From: Deltaproteobacteria bacterium
GTDB taxonomy: Bacteria > Desulfobacterota > DSM-4660 > Desulfatiglandales > Desulfatiglandaceae
NCBI GenBank assembly: GCA_019313765.1
Contig: JAFDAP010000039.1
Coordinates: 1-10,107 of the forward strand
DNA: 10,107 bases
Direction of reading: 5' to 3'
The stretch's first letter is position 1. Every line of letters begins with the position of its first letter. Below the pieces are notes generated by a model. That model did no database searches. It was not told where the DNA came from and worked only from the letters and a program-made list of their open reading frames with translations. Both the position numbers and the translations under genes were made by a program. Positions 1 to 5,465 of this stretch are shown here, piece by piece.

Positions 1-167
1 TCCCGGAAGGCTTCTTGCCAAATGTCTTATCACGTTTTCAAAAGAGACATGGCTTGTTCAATTCTACCAGCCCTTTATAGTCACACTTCCTCAGGACCTG
101 GTTTCTGGGAATGAAAGCGAATAAGGATTGTTTTATATTTTGTGCCTATTTGCGGCTATGTCAAAAT
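1..167. other. Leader region, no supported gene
   Basis: No gene can be supported here. The first ~110 bases are open in two plus-strand frames (stops at about 112-114 and 122-124), so one of them could be the tail of a gene that starts before the window, but nothing in either peptide is recognisable. From 125 to 167 the sequence is A+T-rich and could contain the ridA promoter; I could not find a convincing -35/-10 pair. Confidence 0.3.
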
Positions 168-224
168 TGACAAACTCGTAAAAAGTCACAATGCCCGTTG
201 AAACGAATTTCTGCCGGTCCATCA
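168..224. repeat. Degenerate inverted repeat, ACTCGTAAAAAGTC family
   Basis: The left arm at 168-187 reads TGACAAACTCGTAAAAAGTC. The right arm at 205-224 is a decayed complement that matches the family consensus at about 15 of 20 positions and ends in GTCCATCA. The left arm shares the exact 15-mer ACTCGTAAAAAGTCA with the better-preserved copy at 3925-4012. The element ends only 7 nt before the ridA Shine-Dalgarno, so if transcribed it lies in the ridA leader. It encodes nothing and looks like a small non-autonomous mobile or REP-like element. Confidence 0.6.
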
Positions 225-243
225 AAATCACAGGAGAAATAAT

Positions 244-624
244 ATGAAAAAGCCTATTCATTCCGACAAAGCACCAAAAGCGGTGGGACCATACAGCCAG
301 GCGATTCTCACGGGGAATCTCGTGTTTACATCCGGCCAGGTAGCCATTGATCCCGGCCCCGGAAAACTTATTAAAGGGGGCATTCAGGAACAGACCCGCC
401 AGGTCATGGCAAATCTGAGCGCAGTACTGGAAGCAGCCGGCACCGATTTTTCGAGGGTTGTAAAGGCGACCGTATTTTTGATTGATATCAACGACTTCAC
501 CCGATTTAATGAAATATATAGTGAGTATTTTCCTTCTGATCCGCCTGCGCGCAGCGCATTCCAGGTTGCCGCCCTGCCTTTAGGCGCAATGGTGGAGATA
601 GAGATGGTCGCGGCTCTAAAGTAG
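244..624 (+). CDS. ridA: RidA family reactive intermediate/imine deaminase
   Basis: This 126-aa protein belongs to the RidA/YjgF/UK114 family, small cytosolic homotrimers that hydrolyse enamine/imine intermediates such as 2-aminoacrylate, which PLP-dependent dehydratases and lyases release. The sequence shows the full family pattern: an N-terminal KAPKAVGPYSQA stretch (residues 9-20) with the conserved Tyr17, a LVFTSGQVAID strand (26-36), the QTRQVMANLSAVLEAAG helix, and the C-terminal PPARSAFQVAALPLGAMVEIE signature. Arg103, the residue that binds the substrate carboxylate in active RidA, is present, as is the Glu in VEIE, so it should be an active deaminase rather than a distant subgroup. 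Length is normal for the family. The ATG follows AGGAGA (232-237) at a good distance. The next gene, on the same strand 200 nt downstream, is a PLP enzyme of the type that generates RidA substrates. Confidence 0.95.
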   Translation: MKKPIHSDKAPKAVGPYSQAILTGNLVFTSGQVAIDPGPGKLIKGGIQEQTRQVMANLSAVLEAAGTDFSRVVKATVFLIDINDFTRFNEIYSEYFPSDPPARSAFQVAALPLGAMVEIEMVAALK

Positions 625-685
625 GGAAACTTAAGGCGTTTTTATGTACTTTGTAAATTTGAAATCCAAAATACTGAACAATTTA

Positions 686-763
686 TCTCACGCCCGCTTC
701 GCTAGAGGCGCAGAGCTATCAGAGAAGAACCGAACTCTGTGTCCCCTGTGCCTCTGTGTGAGA
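686..763. repeat. Imperfect palindromic repeat with TCTCAC/GTGAGA ends
   Basis: Between ridA and the PLP enzyme the sequence starts with TCTCACGCC and ends with CTGTGTGAGA. The arms are imperfectly complementary: an AGAGGCGCAGAG stretch near 704-715 faces the CTCTGTG and CCTCTGTG stretches at 735-758. It resembles a short intergenic palindromic element rather than a terminator. The T-rich tract after it (768-780) could nevertheless help end transcription from ridA. Confidence 0.4.
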
Positions 764-838
764 CATTCTTTTTGTTTTTTGTAACATTTTCGCAAGGATT
801 CAGAATATGTTTCAAAATGATAAAAGGAGAACATGCAC

Positions 839-1996
839 ATGGCAAAATCCTACAAACACATTGAAACCAAGCTTATCCACGCGGGTGAACCCAACCCTCG
901 CATTATGGGTGCGGTCAGCATGCCTATTTTTCAGTCTGCCATGTTTGAATATACCGGCGAGACGAGCTACCATGACCTGAAATACATTCGCCTGAATAAC
1001 ACGCCGAACCATGTTGCCCTTCATCAAAAACTGGTCGCCCTTGAAAATGCCGAGGCCGCCGTTGTGACGGCCAGCGGCATGGCCGCCATTTCCACAGCGC
1101 TTTTGAGTATACTCTCTGCGGGGGACCATCTATTAGCCCAGGAATGTCTCTACGGGGGTACGCATGATTTTTTGACAGGCGACTTCGCCGGGCTCGGAAT
1201 AGGACTTGATTTTATTGACGGTGATGATCCCGGTTCGTGGGAATCCAAACTTAGGCCCGAGACAAAGGCCGTTTTTGTTGAGACCATGACAAACCCTTTG
1301 CTTCAGGTTGCCGATCTCAAGGCAGTGGTTTCATTTGCAAAGGCCCATAGCCTTGTTTCGCTTATAGACAATACCTTTGCGACTCCGGTGAATTTCCGGC
1401 CTATTGAATGGGGCTTTGATCTTTCTTTGCACAGTTGCACAAAATACCTCAACGGTCATTCGGATATCGTTGCGGGCGCTGTTATTGGGCGAGCCGGCCT
1501 GATTGAAAAGATTACGCACAAGCTCAATCACTTAGGCGGTTCGCTTGATCCTCACGCCTGTTTTTTGCTCCATCGCGGGATGAAAACCTTAGCCCTGAGG
1601 ATGAAATGCCACAATGAGAGCGCGCTAAGTATCGCAAGGTTTTTGGAAGAACATCAGGCAATCGAAAAGGTCAACTATCCGGGTCTTGAAAGCCACCCGG
1701 GACACGGCCGTGCACGAGAATTATTTGACGGGTTCAGTGGTATGTTGAGTTTTGAACCAAAGGGGGGTGTTGAAGCGGCGGACCGTTTTATTCAAAACAC
1801 GAACCTGCCCGTCGTTGCCCCGAGCCTTGGCGGGATTGAAACGCTTATCACCCGTCCTGTCACGACCTCACACGCAGGTGTTTCAATTGAAGACCGGCAA
1901 AGGCTGGGAATTTCCGACAGTCTTATCCGCGTTTCAGTGGGCATAGAAAAGACGGAAGACATTATTGAGGATTTTGAGCAGGCGTTGAATGTTTAG
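839..1996 (+). CDS. Cys/Met metabolism PLP-dependent enzyme (cystathionine gamma-synthase/gamma-lyase type)
   Basis: Fold-type I PLP enzyme of the trans-sulfuration family (cystathionine gamma-synthase, gamma-lyase, methionine gamma-lyase). I chose ATG 839 (385 aa) because AGGAGA at 825-830 is 8 nt upstream of it; ATG 833 is only 2 nt from that site. Numbered from 833, landmarks are the phosphate-binding YIR motif contributed by the neighbouring subunit (Tyr51, Arg53), SGMAAI (81-86), the cofactor-stacking Tyr107 in CLYGGT, VETMTNPLL (149-157), the pyridine-N-binding Asp179 in LIDNT, the Schiff-base Lys204 in SCTKYLNGHSD, the SLGGIETLI loop (331-339) and the carboxylate-binding Arg366 in IRVSVGIE. 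The position equivalent to the catalytic Cys of Pseudomonas methionine gamma-lyase is Gly (YGGT), which argues against a canonical MGL. Synthase and lyase activity cannot be separated by sequence alone. RidA upstream would suit a lyase producing enamine intermediates. Probably cytosolic and tetrameric, as in the family. Confidence 0.9.
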   Translation: MAKSYKHIETKLIHAGEPNPRIMGAVSMPIFQSAMFEYTGETSYHDLKYIRLNNTPNHVALHQKLVALENAEAAVVTASGMAAISTALLSILSAGDHLLAQECLYGGTHDFLTGDFAGLGIGLDFIDGDDPGSWESKLRPETKAVFVETMTNPLLQVADLKAVVSFAKAHSLVSLIDNTFATPVNFRPIEWGFDLSLHSCTKYLNGHSDIVAGAVIGRAGLIEKITHKLNHLGGSLDPHACFLLHRGMKTLALRMKCHNESALSIARFLEEHQAIEKVNYPGLESHPGHGRARELFDGFSGMLSFEPKGGVEAADRFIQNTNLPVVAPSLGGIETLITRPVTTSHAGVSIEDRQRLGISDSLIRVSVGIEKTEDIIEDFEQALNV

Positions 1997-2000
1997 GCCA

Positions 2001-2022
2001 TAGCCTCATTTCCGTCAGGCTA
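2001..2022. other. Short hairpin after the PLP-enzyme gene
   Basis: TAGCCT (2001-2006) and AGGCTA (2017-2022) form a 6-bp stem with a 10-nt loop, starting 4 nt after the stop codon. No T-run follows on the plus strand (AGCAAAAC instead), so it is not a standard intrinsic terminator. It may be weak or fortuitous. Confidence 0.25.
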
Positions 2023-2064
2023 AGCAAAACAACTGAGATATTTGAGACGCTGTAATTTTGGGCC

Positions 2065-2225
2065 TAAATCACAAATTCCAAATCGCAAATTCCAAATAAA
2101 TTACAAATTACAATATCAAAACGCGCCCGTCTGCCGCAATACTACGGAGGGCAGGCCTTTGTTTTGGTCATTTGGATTTGAGATTTGGGTATTGTTTGTA
2201 ATTTGGTTATTGAGATTTGGAATTT
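2065..2225. repeat. AT-rich long palindromic repeat (CAAATTCCAAAT family), copy 1
   Basis: The left arm (about 2065-2121) is built of short A-rich words such as CAAATTCCAAATCGCAAATT. The right arm (about 2162-2225) is the complementary T/G-rich set, including GGATTTGAGATTTGGG and GAGATTTGGAATTT. Between them is a G+C-richer core of about 40 nt. The copy at 8008-8158 has the same layout and shares TTTTGGTCATT in the right arm. An ORF can be read through the repeat, but its peptide is just the translated repeat. The element fills most of the spacer between the PLP enzyme and fumC. Confidence 0.65.
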
Positions 2226-2314
2226 AACACCCTAAACTGACAGTTATGACGTCTGAGGGATAATTAATACCGGTCCCTCTGGGTTCACGTTCTCAATTTT
2301 TTCAGGAGGATATC

Positions 2315-3718
2315 ATGGCAACAAGAATAGAGAAAGATTCCATGGGCAGCATTGAAGTAGAGGACGATAAGTACTGGGGCGCACAGAGCCAGAGGTCGTT
2401 GGAGAACTTCAAGATAGGCAATGAGCGCATGTCCAGGGAAATCATAAGGGCCCTGGGCATTTTAAAGAAGGCATGTGCCCTGGCAAACGTGGAATTGGGC
2501 GTTCTCGATAAAAATGTCGGTGATTTAATTACAAAAGCAGCCGATGAGGTGATCGGGGGCAAGTTGGATGCGCATTTTCCCCTCGTGGTCTGGCAAACGG
2601 GAAGCGGGACCCAGACCAACATGAATACAAATGAGGTGATTTCAAACCGCGCAATAGAAATGGCCGGGGGTAAAATGGGCAGCAAAGACCCGGTTCACCC
2701 GAACGACCACGTAAACATGTCCCAGTCCTCAAATGACACATTCCCCACGGTCATGCACATCTCGGCCGCTGAATCCATTTATCATAAATTGATTCCGGCC
2801 CTGGAATATCTGAAGGAAGAACTGGATAAAAAGGTAGAAGAATTCAAGGATATTGTGAAGATTGGAAGGACCCATTTACAGGATGCGACGCCCCTGACAT
2901 TAGGCCAGGAGTTTTCAGGCTATGCTAAGCAAATAGAACTAAGCATTGAAAGGGCAAAAAGTACTCTGAAAAACCTCTACCGGCTTGCCTTAGGCGGCAC
3001 TGCCGTGGGAACGGGCCTGAATACACCTGTCGGATTTGATGCTTTGGCAGCCAAAAAGATTGCAGAGATTACAGATATCCCATTTGAGACCGCGGATAAC
3101 AAGTTTGAGGGCCTGGCCGCCCACGACGCCATTGTAGAGGCAAGCGGCGCCCTGAAAACCATTGCATGCAGTCTCATGAAGATCGCCAATGACATCCGCT
3201 GGCTGGCCTGTGGCCCGCGGTGCGGAATCGGGGAATTGATCATTCCGGCCAATGAACCGGGGAGTTCAATCATGCCCGGCAAGGTGAATCCGACCCAGTG
3301 TGAAGCGATGACCATGGTGGTTGCCAGGGTTATGGGTAATGATGTTACGATCGGTTTTGCAGGTTCCCAGGGAAATTTTGAGCTGAACGTGTTCAAACCC
3401 GTTATGATTTACAGCCTGCTGCAATCAATCAGACTTCTCTCAGATGCTACTGTAAGTTTCACGGACAACCTTGTCTCGGGAATTCAGGCGGATAAGAATA
3501 GAATTGATGAACTACTGCACAAATCCCTGATGCTTGTTACCGCACTCAGCCCGTACATCGGATATGACAAGGCGGCCCAGGTGGCACATGAGGCATTTGA
3601 GCACGGAAGCACGCTTAAAGAGACAGCAGCAAAATTAGGCTATGTTTCAGAAGATGACTTTAACAGGATCGTAAGACCTGAAGAAATGGTAAAACCGGGT
3701 ATTCCTAAAAAGAAGTAG
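2315..3718 (+). CDS. fumC: Class II fumarate hydratase
   Basis: This 467-aa protein is a class II fumarase, the oxygen-stable, iron-independent homotetramer that interconverts fumarate and L-malate in the TCA cycle, in either direction. It has all the superfamily signatures: SGTQTNMN (97-104), [18 protein letters not shown] (128-145), [20 protein letters not shown] (184-203) with catalytic His187, and the fumarase/aspartase loop [15 protein letters not shown] (316-330) with the catalytic Ser318 and the Lys323/Asn325 pair. Length and N-terminus ([12 protein letters not shown], then YWGAQSQRS) are those of fumarase rather than aspartase or argininosuccinate lyase. ATG 2315 follows a strong AGGAGG (2304-2309). 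There is no obvious operon partner: the gene is flanked by repeat-rich spacers and the next gene starts 371 nt away. Confidence 0.96.
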   Translation: MATRIEKDSMGSIEVEDDKYWGAQSQRSLENFKIGNERMSREIIRALGILKKACALANVELGVLDKNVGDLITKAADEVIGGKLDAHFPLVVWQTGSGTQTNMNTNEVISNRAIEMAGGKMGSKDPVHPNDHVNMSQSSNDTFPTVMHISAAESIYHKLIPALEYLKEELDKKVEEFKDIVKIGRTHLQDATPLTLGQEFSGYAKQIELSIERAKSTLKNLYRLALGGTAVGTGLNTPVGFDALAAKKIAEITDIPFETADNKFEGLAAHDAIVEASGALKTIACSLMKIANDIRWLACGPRCGIGELIIPANEPGSSIMPGKVNPTQCEAMTMVVARVMGNDVTIGFAGSQGNFELNVFKPVMIYSLLQSIRLLSDATVSFTDNLVSGIQADKNRIDELLHKSLMLVTALSPYIGYDKAAQVAHEAFEHGSTLKETAAKLGYVSEDDFNRIVRPEEMVKPGIPKKK

Positions 3719-3738
3719 GCAGGGAGAATATGCATCCC

Positions 3739-3838
3739 GTGGGAGCGGCTTTCTCTCCGTGGCGTAGGCTCTACCCTCCGGCCTGGAAGCCCTACGGGCT
3801 GGAAGCGGAGCCGGAGGCTGGCCGCGATTTGTGGGAGC
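3739..3838. repeat. Composite palindrome flanked by GTGGGAGC direct repeats
   Basis: GTGGGAGC occurs at 3739-3746 and again at 3831-3838. Between them, CCTCCGGC (3775-3782) pairs perfectly with GCCGGAGG (3810-3817), and AGCCC-TAC-GGGCT (3788-3800) forms a nested inner hairpin. A GCGGC/GGCCGC pair lies just inside the direct repeats. It reads like a REP-type or nested mobile repeat downstream of fumC. No T-run follows, so it is not a classical terminator, though such structures can stabilise mRNA 3' ends. Confidence 0.5.
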
Positions 3839-3852
3839 CCTGCATCAAAATG

Positions 3853-3870
3853 GCAGAGCTAAAGCTCTGC
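3853..3870. repeat. Perfect short hairpin GCAGAGCT/AGCTCTGC
   Basis: GCAGAGCT (3853-3860) and AGCTCTGC (3863-3870) are exact complements separated by AA, giving a 7-8 bp stem. It is followed by GCTACGAAAAAGG, with no U-tract. It sits in the palindrome-rich spacer between fumC and the FAD oxidase. Low complexity of function: a REP-like unit or mRNA 3'-end structure. Confidence 0.4.
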
Positions 3871-3924
3871 GCTACGAAAAAGGTTACACCCAAATCATTT
3901 TCTTAAACTGTATAGAACTAAAAG

Positions 3925-4012
3925 TGATGGACTCGTAAAAAGTCAAAAACCCCTCTCCCCTTAATCCCCTCCCTCCAGGGGAAGGGAAACAGGACTTTTT
4001 ACGAGTTCATCA
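3925..4012. repeat. Inverted repeat element, ACTCGTAAAAAGTC family (best copy)
   Basis: The left arm at 3925-3944 is TGATGGACTCGTAAAAAGTC. The right arm at 3993-4012 is its complement with one mismatch (consensus TGATGAACTCGTAAAAAGTC). The 48-nt interior is C-rich then G-rich and contains its own CCCCT...AGGGG pairing. The structure is that of a small MITE-like element with 20-bp terminal inverted repeats. It lies 77 nt upstream of the FAD oxidase start. A decayed relative lies at 168-224 directly before ridA. Confidence 0.7.
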
Positions 4013-4038
4013 AAAGTGCATCCAATGAAACAGGGTAG

Positions 4039-4058
4039 GGCGGGCCATTGTGCCCGCC
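4039..4058. repeat. GGCGGGC/GCCCGCC hairpin
   Basis: GGCGGGC (4039-4045) and GCCCGCC (4052-4058) form a perfect 7-bp G+C stem with a 6-nt loop, 31 nt upstream of the FAD oxidase ATG and 22 nt before its ribosome-binding site. It could be another intergenic palindrome or a leader structure affecting the downstream gene. No U-tract follows. Confidence 0.4.
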
Positions 4059-4089
4059 GGCATGATTTGAAAAACAATATGGAGGCTTT

Positions 4090-5457
4090 ATGGACATATA
4101 CACGTCGTTAAAGAACATTGTTGGGGAAGACAATGTATCCAATAACCCGGAAGAGCTTTTTATCTATTCAAGGGACCCGGGGGCTCAACATCCTCGAAGG
4201 GTTGACTATGTTGTCATGCCAGAGACTACCGGGGAAGTGCAAAAGGTGGTCATGCTGGCCAATGAAAAGAAGATTCCCATCACCCCGTTGGGCGGTGGGT
4301 TCACTCTTTCGGCCTTAGTCGTACCCAACAGGGGCGGTATTGTCCTTGATATGAAAAAGATGGATAAGATTATTGAAGTCAATGAGACCAACCGGTACGC
4401 CTTGATTGAAGCGGGCGTATCCCAGGCCGCGCTACAGGCATATCTTAAAAAACATCATCCGCACCTCCAGCATTCCACGCCCGAGGCCCCTCCCACGGTA
4501 ACGGTTGTAGGGAATGCACTCATCCAGGGGCACGGGCATATTTCGCCAAGGTATGGTGTTAATTCGGATATGGTCAACGGAATGGAAGTGGTACTCCCGA
4601 CCGGCGAGATCTGCACGACTGGCTCTGCCTCGGTAAGTCCGTACTGGTTTACAAGGGGCCCGCTTCCTGACCTGGCAGGCCTGTTTATCGGATGGTTCGG
4701 TACAACCGGGGTCGTTACAAAACTTTCCATGAAGCTCTATCCCAAACCCGCATACAGAGAGGTCCTGGCCTTTCAAACGGATGACATCGATTCAATCGCG
4801 GATGCCATAGTCGATGTCACACAACTCGATTTGCTGGAGGATTATTTTCTCATCATGCAGGAAAAACCGGATTGGATGAACCATATGTTCCATATTATTA
4901 TCGTATCCGGGCATTCTGAAGAGGAACTTGAGTTTAAAAAAAGTGCTTTCAAGGGGCTGTTTAATAAATTTAAAGGAGGAGATAAGGTCAAATTCGTTGA
5001 TGATCTCCATCCGGCCCTCGAAAAGAGATTCTTGGATGTGCCCCCTTTAGCGGCTCTGGCCGCGGATTTCAGGAAGGGCGGGGGATTTGAATACACGGGC
5101 GCCATATTACCCATTGATAAGGTCCCGGAGGCCTGGCGAAAGGGCATAGACATTTCACGCAAATATGGCATGGTCTGTTCCTACGTGCATCAGGTCCTGA
5201 CCTGCCACAGTGTCATGTTCGGGTTTAATTACTCTTTTAACAGGGCCGATGAACAGGACATTGAAATCACCAGAAAGGCATTAGAGGAATCAAACCGGCT
5301 GACCCTTGAGTTAGGCGGGATGATATGGAAGGGCGAGGTGGCCGCACAGAAGCTGACCATGGAAAAAATGGACCCCAATACTGCCCAACTCATACAAAAG
5401 GTCAAAAAGCTGCTGGACCCCAATGGCATTATGAACCCGGGCAACTGGGAAGCTTGA
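4090..5457 (+). CDS. FAD-binding oxidoreductase, GlcD/VAO (PCMH-type) family
   Basis: This 455-aa flavoenzyme has the vanillyl-alcohol-oxidase fold. The N-terminal PCMH-type FAD domain (about 35-220) has VVMPETTGEVQKVV (41-54), the pyrophosphate-binding PLGGGFTLSALVVP loop (66-79), a VLDMKKM strand (85-91) and the later VGNALIQGHGH and NGMEVVLPTGEI segments (140-174). IGWFGTTGVVTKLSMKLYPKP (200-220) closes that domain. The C-terminal FAD-oxidase domain runs to a typical KKLLDPNGIMNPG end (439-451). Relatives oxidise 2-hydroxy acids (glycolate, D-lactate) or phenolic compounds (VAO, p-cresol methylhydroxylase). The HxGDGNxH-like metal motif of GlcD/D-lactate dehydrogenases is not present; the nearest stretch is YVHQVLTCHS (365-374). 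The substrate is therefore open. No signal peptide or Fe-S domain is seen, and no GlcE/GlcF-like partner is adjacent. ATG 4090 follows GGAGG (4081-4085) by 4 nt. The stop is 8 nt from the stop of the convergent transporter gene. Confidence 0.85.
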   Translation: MDIYTSLKNIVGEDNVSNNPEELFIYSRDPGAQHPRRVDYVVMPETTGEVQKVVMLANEKKIPITPLGGGFTLSALVVPNRGGIVLDMKKMDKIIEVNETNRYALIEAGVSQAALQAYLKKHHPHLQHSTPEAPPTVTVVGNALIQGHGHISPRYGVNSDMVNGMEVVLPTGEICTTGSASVSPYWFTRGPLPDLAGLFIGWFGTTGVVTKLSMKLYPKPAYREVLAFQTDDIDSIADAIVDVTQLDLLEDYFLIMQEKPDWMNHMFHIIIVSGHSEEELEFKKSAFKGLFNKFKGGDKVKFVDDLHPALEKRFLDVPPLAALAADFRKGGGFEYTGAILPIDKVPEAWRKGIDISRKYGMVCSYVHQVLTCHSVMFGFNYSFNRADEQDIEITRKALEESNRLTLELGGMIWKGEVAAQKLTMEKMDPNTAQLIQKVKKLLDPNGIMNPGNWEA

Positions 5458-5465
5458 TCAGAAAG

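Noticed and set aside
2..124. Possible tail of a gene entering from the left (open frame ending TAA at 122-124)
   Set aside because: About 40 codons open in more than one frame, with no recognisable domain; cannot be supported.
2042..2227. 61-aa ORF across the spacer before fumC
   Set aside because: Its peptide is the translated AT-rich palindromic repeat; no ribosome-binding site and no domain.
3853..3870. fumC intrinsic terminator
   Set aside because: A perfect stem, but it lies 135 nt past the stop and lacks a U-tract.
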